Assembly (NCBI GenBank): GCA_017561285.1
Contig: JAFZDG010000086.1
Location: 1-19,376, forward strand
Source: Bacteroidaceae bacterium
GTDB taxonomy: Bacteria > Bacteroidota > Bacteroidia > Bacteroidales > Barnesiellaceae_A
Reading direction: 5' to 3'
DNA: 19,376 nt
The notes under the pieces were generated by a model, which saw only the letters and a program-made list of their open reading frames with translations, was not told where the DNA came from and searched no databases. Made by a program: the position numbers and the translations under genes. Positions 1 to 8,109 of the stretch are shown in pieces (the stretch's first letter is position 1; every line of letters starts with the position of its first letter).

Positions 1-1
1 A

Positions 2-541
2 GAACAATGGGTTGCCGTTGTCCCGCATGTGTTGATTGAGGATAGTATTATTAGACGAGGTGAAGATGGGTATTATCGATTTAACGTCCCTGAAAGTCAC
101 GCTGCCGAGGACTTGGCTTTGTTTCTGCTCGTTTGGGATCAGTTGTCGGCAATGGCGGTTGAATATTTTCCCATTATTATATTGTTGACAGCTCCATTCT
201 TAGCCATTGCGCTACGTGTAGTGCAACGCAAAAAAAGTACACGCTTCTTTACTCACTTTATCTTTTCGATGCATTACATCGCATTTGTCGAGTTGACTTG
301 CATTGTATTGTATTTGATGTATCTCATTGCACAACCGGCCTTCTCGCTATTGAATATTTTGTTTGCGATATGTTCGTGTGTTTATTTTGCCATTGCATTC
401 CGCGTGGTATATGAAACTACGTGGTTCCGCTCGATAACTAAGGCTATGTTGTCGAGCTTGATTTACTGTGCAATATGTCTGTCAATATTTGTGGTGCTCA
501 TTTTTGTAGCAATTGTTGCCGTATCGGGGAAGGTGGCATAG
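2..541 (+). CDS. DUF3667-like polytopic membrane protein, 3' part only
   Basis: The reading frame is open from the first complete codon of the window, so the gene starts upstream. A GTG at position 29 is not convincing as a start because coding continues in frame before it. About 179 residues are visible. After a soluble stretch come four hydrophobic segments: FPIIILLTAPFLAIAL, the one around HFIFSMHYIAFVELT, one around LLNILFAICSCVYFA, and a C-terminal one ending in IFVAIVAVSG. The layout, and especially the H-F-x-F-x-M-H-x-x-x-F pattern in the second membrane segment, resembles DUF3667 proteins of Bacteroidota. Those normally carry an N-terminal Cys-type zinc ribbon, which would lie outside the window. 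Function is unknown. The family call is by pattern recognition and moderate in confidence; that this is a membrane protein is clear. Confidence 0.6.
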   Translation, partial: EQWVAVVPHVLIEDSIIRRGEDGYYRFNVPESHAAEDLALFLLVWDQLSAMAVEYFPIIILLTAPFLAIALRVVQRKKSTRFFTHFIFSMHYIAFVELTCIVLYLMYLIAQPAFSLLNILFAICSCVYFAIAFRVVYETTWFRSITKAMLSSLIYCAICLSIFVVLIFVAIVAVSGKVA

Positions 542-616
542 TGGAATAGCATCTATTGCATGCTTTTTGTGGTTTGTGCCGCTATATCTTGCTTCAACGT
601 ATTGATACATATCTAA

Positions 617-653
617 AGAGGGCGAGCCGACTTTGTTTTTTGGCTCGCCCTCT
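617..653. terminator. Perfect 12-bp hairpin between convergent genes
   Basis: The arms AGAGGGCGAGCC (617-628) and GGCTCGCCCTCT (642-653) pair perfectly around a 13-nt T-rich loop. It lies 75 bp after the stop of the rightward membrane protein gene and 25 bp beyond the stop of the leftward lipoprotein gene, where a shared terminator is expected. Neither side has a long U-tract, so it may act as a bidirectional or factor-assisted terminator. Confidence 0.6.
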
Positions 654-678
654 GTTGTAGTGTGTGCTATCTCAAATA

Positions 679-1044
679 TTACTTCTTGAATTCGATGATA
701 GTACCATTCGCAGTAGCAGTTACTGTGGTGTAAACACCCAGTATTGTAGTGTACTTGAAGTTAACGTTTGAGTTGATGATGGCTTGTGAGCCGCGGAGGT
801 TTGCATTCTTGTGCATTTCGCTTGTGGCTGATTCGCTCATCGATTTCTTAGACATACCACCGATACCGAAGATGTAAACTTGTGTGCACTCGCCTTTGGC
901 TGTACCTACTACTTCGAAGTTGGCTTGATTCAAAACTACTTGTGTTTGCAATTGATTGTAGTTTGAAGTGGCATCTTGGTGGATACCGCAGCTGCTCATG
1001 AGTAGTCCCATTGCGGCAACCAACATTAATAATACTTTTTTCAT
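679..1044 (-). CDS. Small lipoprotein, DUF6567 family
   Basis: A 121-residue protein if the ATG at 1044 is used; an ATG at 1068 would add eight residues. I prefer 1044 because it gives a standard short Bacteroidota lipoprotein signal (MKKVLLMLVAAMGLLMSSC, lipid Cys at residue 19). The earlier ATG would place extra Phe and Lys before it. The mature part has the pattern NFEVVGTAKGE, then FGIGGMSKKS, then NLRGSQAIIN, and a C-terminal TANGTIIEF. That order matches DUF6567 (family knowledge), which has no established biochemical role. It is probably anchored in the envelope by its N-terminal lipid. It follows the TPR-HTH regulator gene on the same strand after about 100 bp, so the two may be co-transcribed; no clear TAnnTTTG element was seen in the gap. 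Confidence 0.85.
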   Translation of the reverse strand: MKKVLLMLVAAMGLLMSSCGIHQDATSNYNQLQTQVVLNQANFEVVGTAKGECTQVYIFGIGGMSKKSMSESATSEMHKNANLRGSQAIINSNVNFKYTTILGVYTTVTATANGTIIEFKK

Positions 1045-1146
1045 AAAAATAAATAATTTGTTCTTCATCGACTCTTATGAAGATGTTGTTAATAATAGTA
1101 AGAAGATTGAGTCGTATCTCCCTTTTGTATTGCTGTTGTTTAGTTT

Positions 1147-3108
1147 CTAATTTTGTGTCTCGTCTGTTTGTAATGGCGTGTTCTCTCTAGTCTCGGTATT
1201 CAGGTCGCTTTTGGCTTCGAGTATGTCTGCTATAAAGTTCTCTAATGAGTTTTCGGTGGTTATACCAACCTTTTGACGGAAGCGGTGGCGGAGCATCAAT
1301 ACGCTTCGGGGTGCAATGGCCAATAGTTCGGCAATGCGTTTGTTGTCTTGCTTAAGGACAATAAGCATAGAGAGTAGCTCTTCTCTATGTGGTATAGAAG
1401 GCACTTTTTCTCGAAGACGAGGAAGAAACAGCGGGTGCAACAACTCGAAGTATTGGCGAAACTTTGATTCTCCTTCGGCTTGTAGAATCGTGGGGGTTAG
1501 TGTTTCCAATTCTTGACGGTTGTCCTTGCTTTTCATAAAATCCTTGATTTCTTGAGCTCTCATTTCTTCTTTTGAACTCAGTTGATCGATTTGTTGAGCC
1601 AATGACGATAGTTCCTCATGGGCTTGCTTCATTTGTATGGAGTGCTTTTTCTTCTGATTGATGATGTACACAATTGTAATCAGCAGGGTTGCGATGCTAA
1701 ATAAAAGCCAAAGGCGTTGATTGGCTTGTTTGAGTTGTGAAATCTTAAGTTCTTGCCTCTTTTGTTCTGTTTTTAAGTCAACAATATTTTCAACAAGGTT
1801 GAAGTTTAGACTCTTCTCCTTAAATATTTGTTGCTCTTTGAGCATTAGTCTTGTATATTGCTCTATCTTGTCTTGATTGTTGTTTTTGAAATAATGGTTT
1901 AGTATCGGTTCGTAGTCGATGGGAATGTATGAGGGAGCTTCTTTCTGAGTAAGTAGCAGATACATACTGTCCAGCATAGCTTCGGCAACCACGCTCTCTT
2001 CTGTTTTTAAGTAAGTTTGAGCCAATTGGTGGTATGCCTTTGCGCGATTGATGTCGGTACCTTGTAGTGCTACTTGTTGTAACTCTTGGATACCTGAATG
2101 AATGGAGTCGCCGCCCGCTTCGGTTAAGATGGTGCCATGTAAAAGGTGTACATCAACCATTCCGCTATTGTAGGGTAATGATTGGCATAATTGTCGAGCG
2201 TATTCGGTGTATTGATATACCGAGTCGGTCTGTCCAAGCTGATGCAAGGCGCGTCCTTTGTTTATGTATGTTTGTGCCGAGACCATTGGGTTTTTCGTTT
2301 TTATACTTCTTTCCACTCGTATAGCTTCTGATGCGTAAATATTGGCATATTCAGGTGTCTCCCAGTAGAGAAAGAGGTCTATCAACGCGTGTAAGCTGTT
2401 GAGTATTCCCAGACTGTCATTTTGGGTTTCGGCTTCTTCTTTGCTTTGTTCAAATAGTTCTAATGCTTTGTTGAGGTGTCCGTTGCGTTTGTATAGCGAT
2501 CCTAACATTGCCGATACCCATTGTTTGCCCGAGGTGTTCTTGCACTGCGCGGCTTGTACCATTGCCTCTTGGCACCAATTGATTACTTCATTTTGATAGT
2601 CGGGATTGCTGTAAAAGACCGCCGATGCATAGGCATAGTCGCGAAAATAACGTTCGGGAGTAGGGCGATAAAGCGGAAGTGTGAATACTTTGAGTATGGA
2701 TATCTCGGCTTCTTTCATTTTCTCGGTGCGAGATAATGCATAGCCCATAACCGAATGGTAATCTCTCAAGCATTGCTTTTGTAGAATGGGTGATGTTTTG
2801 AATACCTCTTTCAAAGTGGATATACAGGCTTCAGGTTCGCCTTTGCTTTGATATGTATTCATTAGCTGCACCAATGCTTCGGTGTACAGAAATATCTGTC
2901 GGTCGGTTAGATTGTCCTCGCTTAGAGGGAGTGATAGGTATTGCTTGTAAGCCTCGATAGCTTCATCGTATTTTCTGTCGCATTGTAATTCTCTTGCTTG
3001 TTGAAAGATATTCTCTTCGGCCTGACACGTGTTGTGTGCCAGTATCGATGTGAAGAGTATGATGATATATTTGCACCAAGAAGAGTAGTTCATATTGTTT
3101 CCGTTCAT
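1147..3108 (-). CDS. Membrane-anchored TPR regulator with C-terminal helix-turn-helix
   Basis: About 653 residues. Three in-frame starts exist: TTG at 3123, ATG at 3108 and ATG at 3093. TTG is unlikely, and either ATG leaves a signal-type hydrophobic stretch (KYIIILFTSILAHNTCQA). A long helical region follows, with repeated A-x-x-x-Y/F patterns typical of tetratricopeptide repeats (about residues 30-420). Then comes a coiled-coil-like stretch and one membrane segment at about residues 466-483 (LWLLFSIATLLITIVYII). It is followed by Lys-rich NQKKKH, which places the C-terminus in the cytoplasm. A second coiled coil leads to a LuxR-like HTH at about 580-615 (NKRIAELLAIAPRSV, then RHRFRQKVG). 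This TPR-membrane-HTH architecture is common in Bacteroidota and is thought to work as a one-component membrane regulator. The signal and the target genes are not known. GTTTAC repeats surround its promoter. Confidence 0.85.
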   Translation of the reverse strand: MNGNNMNYSSWCKYIIILFTSILAHNTCQAEENIFQQARELQCDRKYDEAIEAYKQYLSLPLSEDNLTDRQIFLYTEALVQLMNTYQSKGEPEACISTLKEVFKTSPILQKQCLRDYHSVMGYALSRTEKMKEAEISILKVFTLPLYRPTPERYFRDYAYASAVFYSNPDYQNEVINWCQEAMVQAAQCKNTSGKQWVSAMLGSLYKRNGHLNKALELFEQSKEEAETQNDSLGILNSLHALIDLFLYWETPEYANIYASEAIRVERSIKTKNPMVSAQTYINKGRALHQLGQTDSVYQYTEYARQLCQSLPYNSGMVDVHLLHGTILTEAGGDSIHSGIQELQQVALQGTDINRAKAYHQLAQTYLKTEESVVAEAMLDSMYLLLTQKEAPSYIPIDYEPILNHYFKNNNQDKIEQYTRLMLKEQQIFKEKSLNFNLVENIVDLKTEQKRQELKISQLKQANQRLWLLFSIATLLITIVYIINQKKKHSIQMKQAHEELSSLAQQIDQLSSKEEMRAQEIKDFMKSKDNRQELETLTPTILQAEGESKFRQYFELLHPLFLPRLREKVPSIPHREELLSMLIVLKQDNKRIAELLAIAPRSVLMLRHRFRQKVGITTENSLENFIADILEAKSDLNTETRENTPLQTDETQN

Positions 3109-3165
3109 TCTATGGTTATACAATCCTTTTTATATTATATTGACAAAGAGTAGCACTTTTGTTGT

Positions 3166-3189
3166 GTAAACCTAATGTATATGGTTTAC
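3166..3189. repeat. Operator-like inverted repeat GTAAACC-N10-GGTTTAC
   Basis: GTAAACC (3166-3172) and GGTTTAC (3183-3189) form a perfect 7-bp inverted repeat with a 10-bp spacer. It lies in the predicted leader of the TPR-HTH gene. Two further direct copies of GTTTAC occur at 3250-3255 and 3262-3267, on the other side of the predicted promoter. The spacing suits a dimeric DNA-binding protein; which protein binds is unknown. Confidence 0.45.
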
Positions 3190-3209
3190 CTCTATAAATT
3201 ATCTTAATG

Positions 3210-3217
3210 CAAAATTA
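3210..3217 (-). promoter_or_regulatory. -7 promoter element for the TPR-HTH gene
   Basis: Read on the minus strand this is TAATTTTG, an exact match to the Bacteroides -7 consensus TAnnTTTG. A start point near 3203 would give a leader of about 95 nt. No TTTG was seen at the -33 spacing. A near match, TACTCTTTG, lies closer to the gene (3144-3152) but has one extra base in its spacer. Confidence 0.4.
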
Positions 3218-3341
3218 GGTAATTTCTACGTAGTATTTCTAATGTTTGTGTTTACATTTATGTTTACATTCCCACTAAAAGCGAAACTTTTGTAGTGTGT
3301 AGGATGGATTGTAAGGCACAGCCATCCTGTATATAAGAAGA

Positions 3342-3366
3342 CACGATGGGTGGTATGCCCATCGTG
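3342..3366 (-). terminator. 9-bp hairpin downstream of the S41 peptidase gene
   Basis: CACGATGGG (3342-3350) and CCCATCGTG (3358-3366) pair perfectly around a 7-nt loop. In the minus direction the next bases are moderately U-rich (TCTTCTTATATAC). A weaker hairpin follows at 3301-3328 (AGGATGG / CCATCCT). An 8-bp stem with one G-U pair at 3410-3430 overlaps the stop codon of the peptidase gene. Together they probably end the parC-DUF3316-S41 transcript. Confidence 0.5.
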
Positions 3367-3424
3367 CTGTTGTAATATTTTGCTTTGTAAAGGTGTCTCG
3401 GGAGGAGGGTTGTGGACGACTTGT

Positions 3425-4450
3425 CTACAAGGATGAATGTGTGAGATGCTCGATGGCGCAATCGAGTATGGCATCGCGACCGGTTTGTTGAGCATCGGGT
3501 GCCATATCTACCTTTATATCGGGATCGATACCCCATTCGGTGTCGTTGCCTTCGGCATCGAGAATGGGTGAGGCCGATAGGCGTATGTTCCATCCATTGG
3601 GTAGATTGTAGGTAAAAGGTAGTCCGCTACCGCCACCGGTGCGGTCGCCGATAATGGTAACCTGCGGCAATGATTTCATTACTTGTACAAAGTTATTGGC
3701 AGCACTGAATGTGTGACGATTGGTGAGTACTACTACCGGCTTGCCATAGAGTATGTGATTTTCGGCAGGCTGATAGTAGTAGGGGTATGGCTCGGAAAAA
3801 GCATCGTGTGCCGGTCCCGTTTTGTGTTGTATGTATCCGGCCAGTGTCTTTTCTGTGATAAATCGCGAAATGATTACTTCTACATTGCCCAGAGAACCTC
3901 CGCCATTGTTGCGCACATCTATAATAAGTCCATCGCAAGTGATAAAGTGTGCCAAAATGTAGTCGAGTGTGCCGGGATTGATGTTGCTGCTGAAGCTGTC
4001 GTAGTAGATGTAGCCGATGTTATCGCGCAACTTTTTGTATGTAATGCCGCCGGCTTGGTAGAAATCGAATTGTAGATAGTTGTCGTGTATGATGCGCTCG
4101 TCGTAGTTGACAGGGTAGTCTTGAAACCATTTCCAATAGTGGGTGGAAGCAAATCCGCTGGCAAGGTTGACGTGACCATCTTGTAGAGTAGCCAGCATCT
4201 CGCCGCAGAGGTTGAAAAAGTCGTAACTGCTCATATTGTCGTTGATGCGCGGAGCGTAGTGGTTGTACACCGAGTCCCAATCGACATCCTTATAGTCGAA
4301 GAAGCAGTAGTGTTCATCTACGATACTCCATAGAGCATCGAAATTGGTATGCGCATCGTTTTTCAAGTGCAAGTCGTCGTTGACATAGCAGGCCTGTAAT
4401 TGGGCCAAGATAACTATGGCAAGGAGGTATGTGATTGGTTGTGGTTTCAT
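3425..4450 (-). CDS. S41-family serine peptidase, predicted lipoprotein
   Basis: 341 residues. The N-terminus MKPQPITYLLAIVILAQLQAC gives a type II signal peptide with the lipid Cys at residue 21 (lipobox L-Q-A-C). A helical start (FDALWSIVDEHYCFFDY) is typical of tricorn/IRBP-like S41 proteins. The core has DGH at 91-93, DVRNNGGG at 178-185, and NRHTFSAANNF with the likely nucleophile Ser249. GDRTGGGSG (268-276) and a late GIDPDIKV (317-324) follow. The Lys found about 25 residues after Ser in CtpA-type enzymes is absent here, so a His93/Ser249/Glu315-type arrangement is more likely. There seems to be no room for a full PDZ domain. The ATG overlaps the stop of the DUF3316 gene (ATGA), so translation of the two is probably coupled. 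The substrate is unknown; action in the envelope is inferred from the lipobox. Confidence 0.88.
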   Translation of the reverse strand: MKPQPITYLLAIVILAQLQACYVNDDLHLKNDAHTNFDALWSIVDEHYCFFDYKDVDWDSVYNHYAPRINDNMSSYDFFNLCGEMLATLQDGHVNLASGFASTHYWKWFQDYPVNYDERIIHDNYLQFDFYQAGGITYKKLRDNIGYIYYDSFSSNINPGTLDYILAHFITCDGLIIDVRNNGGGSLGNVEVIISRFITEKTLAGYIQHKTGPAHDAFSEPYPYYYQPAENHILYGKPVVVLTNRHTFSAANNFVQVMKSLPQVTIIGDRTGGGSGLPFTYNLPNGWNIRLSASPILDAEGNDTEWGIDPDIKVDMAPDAQQTGRDAILDCAIEHLTHSSL

Positions 4451-5304
4451 TGCGGTAGTTGGTATAATGCCCTAACAACGGGGCGATTAGAGTTCTTGAA
4501 ATCGAGACTTGACAAATCGCCGGCAAAGCCTACCGAGCAGTTGTGCATTACAAGTTGATAACGATTGTTGTTGACGTTTGTGGTATTAATGCGGTTGTGG
4601 TATCCCAATCGCAATGCCCAATTGCCCATATGCATATCTATTGTTATGCGGTTATCTATATCGAAGCGATTACTCCAAGTACCACAGTGGATGAAATTAT
4701 GATAGTTGCCCAGCCCTACCTCGTAGTATGACTCGGCATACTCGGGTTGCGCAAATGCACCTATTACCGGAAGGGTTAGCTGGTAGCGAATGGTAAATGG
4801 CACTCTTCCCCAAGCAAAGTTGTAAACTGCCATTCCGGTCAATCCCAGAGATATATCTGCCTTGACGTTTACGGGGTTGTTGCCGCTGTGATAGTTGTAT
4901 ATGCATTCGCCCAAAAGAGAGACGTTGCCTCCATAATACAATTGCAGCCCTTTGATGGGTAGGCTGCTACGGTGCATCATTGCAAAATTATAATCGGCAC
5001 CACCCAAGAGTGTACGACCGGCACCGGATATGCTTAGTTGCGTGAGGCCAAAGTTCAATCCGATGCGTTGTTGCCACACCCAGTTGTAGTTGTCGAGTTT
5101 CATCGCCTGCATCAACTCTACTTGTAGGGCAACATCCCATCCACTGTAGCTCCAAGGAGCCAGGTATGTATCGATGAGTCGTGCTCCGCCGGCCTCAAAC
5201 TCTACAGCGGTAAATACAGGACATATAGGCTTGGTCTCGCTTGCTTGTGCTGCGGCGGCCAAAGGCAGTGCGAATAACAGAAAAATGTATATCAGTTTTT
5301 TCAT
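4447..5304 (-). CDS. DUF3316-like outer-membrane beta-barrel protein
   Basis: 285 residues with a clear type I signal peptide (MKKLIYIFLLFALPLAAAAQA, cleavage probably after AQA). The mature protein is rich in alternating, aromatic-containing strands separated by short Gly/Asn turns. Examples are FNFAWGRVPFTIRYQLTL-like and NWALRLGYHNRINTTNVN-like stretches, which suggest an outer-membrane beta-barrel. The family assignment to DUF3316 is from recognition of the overall pattern and is moderate in confidence; no biochemical role is established for that family. The gene begins 1 bp after the parC stop and overlaps the S41 peptidase start by 4 bp. All three are therefore almost certainly one transcript. 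A functional link to the peptidase is plausible, while the link to parC may be only positional. Confidence 0.75.
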   Translation of the reverse strand: MKKLIYIFLLFALPLAAAAQASETKPICPVFTAVEFEAGGARLIDTYLAPWSYSGWDVALQVELMQAMKLDNYNWVWQQRIGLNFGLTQLSISGAGRTLLGGADYNFAMMHRSSLPIKGLQLYYGGNVSLLGECIYNYHSGNNPVNVKADISLGLTGMAVYNFAWGRVPFTIRYQLTLPVIGAFAQPEYAESYYEVGLGNYHNFIHCGTWSNRFDIDNRITIDMHMGNWALRLGYHNRINTTNVNNNRYQLVMHNCSVGFAGDLSSLDFKNSNRPVVRALYQLPQ

Positions 5305-5305
5305 T

Positions 5306-7966
5306 TTATTCTATCTCGTCGGTGGGAAATATGCTCAATTGTCCGTCAATAGGCGGTTGCTCTTCGGTACTATCATCTTCAACCGGCTCATCTTGGCGGG
5401 TGGGTTCCAGTTCTGTGATGCTCTCTATGGTAAATTGTGTGATTCGTTTACCTTTGGCCGAGAATCCTTTGATGGCAATAAACTCGTGGGCATCGATAAT
5501 GATAGGCTCGCGGAATGCATCGCCTCCACCCAATTTAACTTCAAATCGAGGATATGTGTTGCGGCTAAACATAATCATTTTTGATGCTTCGTTGTCGCCC
5601 AAGAAGTTTTGCTTGCGAGCCGATGCCTCGATTTTAAAGCGTTTGATGTAGGGGAGACCTTGTTGGTTGGCATCGTTGAGTAATACGGTCCAAATGCGAT
5701 TGGCATCAAATTTCTCTATGAGCAGAATGTTTGCCTCATAGTGGTTAGTGGCATCGAAGTTGGTTGTATAGAAATCGCCGTTATCGAGTACAACCAATAC
5801 CAAATCGTTGTTGTGGAACTCACCCAGATACTCGCCACGCTTGTCGTAGTTGAGACGCAATACATCGCGGTCGAACCATACATCGCGACCTCCCAATGTG
5901 GAGCCTCCTTTGGCAGCCAGCGACATAGAGCGTACGATGCCTTTGGTAACGATGTTGCCCATTGAGGCGCGTCCTTTGATGGCCAATGTACTGAAATCTA
6001 CCATTACATGGTCCTTGTTTGAGCGTATGGTCTTTTCGAGTACGACCTTTACGGTCTCGGCTTCACCGTTGGAGTTGGCGGTAAACCACTTCACGCGTGA
6101 GCCCGGTTTGCCTTGTGTAAGGTCATACATCTTGTCGCGAGTAATACCCGTAACGGCAAAGCGTTTCATATAGTGTACACCGCCTTTGCCATTCATATAT
6201 ATAACGTTGTAAATGGTGCGATTGTCGTTGCGCTTGAAAACATCGATGTGCAAGATATTCTTACCAATAAATTGCTTCTCGGCAACCTTTACGACCGTAT
6301 AGCGACCATCCTTATAGAAGATGATGATGTCATCGATGTTAGAGCAATTGCATACAAACTCGGCATTGGGATCGCGCTGCAATCCGGTACCCATAAAGCC
6401 ATCTTCTTTGTTGATGTACAATTTTTCGGTGGCTTCTACAACTTTGGTGGCCTCTATCGTGTCGAAACTGCGTATCTCGGTCATACGGGGGAAATTCTTG
6501 CCGTATGTCTCTTTGAGATGCGTGTACCATGCAATGGTGTATTCGGTGAGAGTGGACAAATGATGGCGGGTTTCGGCTATTTGCTCCAGCTTTTCGGCAA
6601 TATAGTTTTCGGCTTTCTCTGAGTTGAAACGCAAGATGCGAGCCATCTTTATCTCCATCAAGCGGAGTATGTCGTCGGTGGTTATCTCTCGAATGAATTG
6701 AGGTTTGAAGGGTGTGAGTCGCTTGTCGATATGTGCAACGGCCTCATCCATCGAACGGCTCTCTTCAAACTCTCGGTCTTTATAGATGCGCTCTTCGATG
6801 AATATCTTTTCGAGCGAGGCGAACATCAAGGCCTCGTGCAACTCTTGTAGTTTTATTTCCAACTCTTGACGCAACAGGTCGCGTGTGCGATTGACGCTGC
6901 GGCGCAATACCTCGCTGACCGATAAGAAGTGGGGCTTTTTCTCGTCAATGACGCAACAGTTGGGCGATATGCTTACCTCGCAATCGGTAAAGGCATAGAG
7001 TGCATCTATTGTCTTGTCGGACGAAACGCCGGCCGGCAGGTGTATAAGTATCTCGGCTTGTGCCGCAGTGTTGTCGTCGACCTTGCGTATCTTTATTTTA
7101 CCCTTTTCCTGCGCTTTAAGTATCGACTCGATGAGGGTAGATGTAGTCTTGCCATAGGGAATCTCGGTAATGGCAAGGGTGCGATTGTCTATCTTGTCTA
7201 TTTTGGCTCTTACCTTAACAGCACCGCCCCGCTCGCCATCGTTGTAGCGCGATACGTCTATATAACCTCCGGTGCGGAAGTCGGGATATAATCTGAAATC
7301 CTCACCACGAAGGTAAGCTATGGCGGCATCGAGCAATTCGTTGTAGTTGTGTGGCAAAATCTTTGATGACAAACCAACGGCAATACCTTCTACACCTTGA
7401 GCCAGCAGCAAGGGGAACTTAACAGGCAGTGTTATAGGCTCTTTTTTGCGACCATCGTATGAGAGTTGCCACTCGGTCACTTTGGGGCTGTATACCACCT
7501 CGAGGGCAAACTTCGATAGCCGGGCTTCTATGTAACGAGGCGCAGCAGCACTATCGCCTGTGAGAATGTTACCCCAGTTTCCTTGATAATCTATCAACAA
7601 ATCTTTTTGTCCCAGTTGTACCAGGGCATCGCCTATAGAGGCATCGCCATGAGGGTGATAGGCCATTGTAGAGCCAATTACATTGGCAACTTTATTGTAA
7701 CGACCATCTTCGAGCAACCTCATTGCATGTAGGATGCGACGTTGCACCGGTTTGAGACCATCGGCCAAGTGTGGTACAGCACGCTCGAGAATAACGTATG
7801 ATGCGTACTCGAGAAACCAATTGCGGTACATACCCGATAGGTGCAATTTGGTGTCGCCACTATCGGTAACCGATGTCTTATAGGTCGATGTGCTCTCCTC
7901 CGGGTTGTCGAGTTGCGACTCAATGCTTTCGAGGGTGTTGTCTATGTCTTTTTCTTCGTCACTCAT
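5306..7966 (-). CDS. parC: DNA topoisomerase IV subunit A
   Basis: 886 residues, the usual size for the Bacteroidota enzyme. ParC forms the DNA-cleaving half of topoisomerase IV, which with ParE unlinks daughter chromosomes. After an acidic N-terminal extension of about 40 residues, the breakage-reunion core starts (YRNWFLEYASYVILERAVP, DGLKPVQRRILHAM). It contains YHPHGD and the active-site Tyr145 in AAAPRYIEARL. A coiled-coil stretch at about 365-470 leads to a beta-pinwheel C-terminal domain. The GyrA-box of true gyrase A subunits (QRRGGKG) was not seen, which favours ParC over GyrA. The protein ends in an acidic tail (EPVEDDSTEEQ). The start ATG at 7966 is the natural one, with a TATTTTTG promoter element about 110 bp upstream. 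It is the first gene of an operon with DUF3316 and S41 genes. Confidence 0.95.
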   Translation of the reverse strand: MSDEEKDIDNTLESIESQLDNPEESTSTYKTSVTDSGDTKLHLSGMYRNWFLEYASYVILERAVPHLADGLKPVQRRILHAMRLLEDGRYNKVANVIGSTMAYHPHGDASIGDALVQLGQKDLLIDYQGNWGNILTGDSAAAPRYIEARLSKFALEVVYSPKVTEWQLSYDGRKKEPITLPVKFPLLLAQGVEGIAVGLSSKILPHNYNELLDAAIAYLRGEDFRLYPDFRTGGYIDVSRYNDGERGGAVKVRAKIDKIDNRTLAITEIPYGKTTSTLIESILKAQEKGKIKIRKVDDNTAAQAEILIHLPAGVSSDKTIDALYAFTDCEVSISPNCCVIDEKKPHFLSVSEVLRRSVNRTRDLLRQELEIKLQELHEALMFASLEKIFIEERIYKDREFEESRSMDEAVAHIDKRLTPFKPQFIREITTDDILRLMEIKMARILRFNSEKAENYIAEKLEQIAETRHHLSTLTEYTIAWYTHLKETYGKNFPRMTEIRSFDTIEATKVVEATEKLYINKEDGFMGTGLQRDPNAEFVCNCSNIDDIIIFYKDGRYTVVKVAEKQFIGKNILHIDVFKRNDNRTIYNVIYMNGKGGVHYMKRFAVTGITRDKMYDLTQGKPGSRVKWFTANSNGEAETVKVVLEKTIRSNKDHVMVDFSTLAIKGRASMGNIVTKGIVRSMSLAAKGGSTLGGRDVWFDRDVLRLNYDKRGEYLGEFHNNDLVLVVLDNGDFYTTNFDATNHYEANILLIEKFDANRIWTVLLNDANQQGLPYIKRFKIEASARKQNFLGDNEASKMIMFSRNTYPRFEVKLGGGDAFREPIIIDAHEFIAIKGFSAKGKRITQFTIESITELEPTRQDEPVEDDSTEEQPPIDGQLSIFPTDEIE

Positions 7967-8078
7967 GGGTGGGAGATTTTATGATTCCAAGGTTGATTTC
8001 AAGGTCTAATCGGGTGTGTTGAAAGCCCGTTTATGGCTGTTTTAGTATTTTTTGTATAACAAAAACAACAAGCCAGTG

Positions 8079-8086
8079 CAAAAATA
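8079..8086 (-). promoter_or_regulatory. -7 promoter element for the parC operon
   Basis: The minus strand reads TATTTTTG, an exact fit to TAnnTTTG. It lies about 110 bp upstream of the parC ATG. A -33 TTTG at the right spacing is not evident. It is almost back-to-back with the predicted glyS promoter, so this 219-bp gap is a compact divergent promoter region. Confidence 0.45.
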
Positions 8087-8109
8087 CAAATTAAATCGAA
8101 AAAAATCAC

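Noticed and set aside
3226..3593. Open frames of about 90-110 codons overlapping the gap and 3' end of the S41 gene
   Set aside because: The region holds hairpins and repeats. The predicted peptides are low in recognisable structure and overlap a solid gene.
3683..4280. Overlapping open frames on both strands within the S41 gene
   Set aside because: The S41 frame has a lipobox, catalytic motifs and coupling to its neighbour; the others lack any such support.
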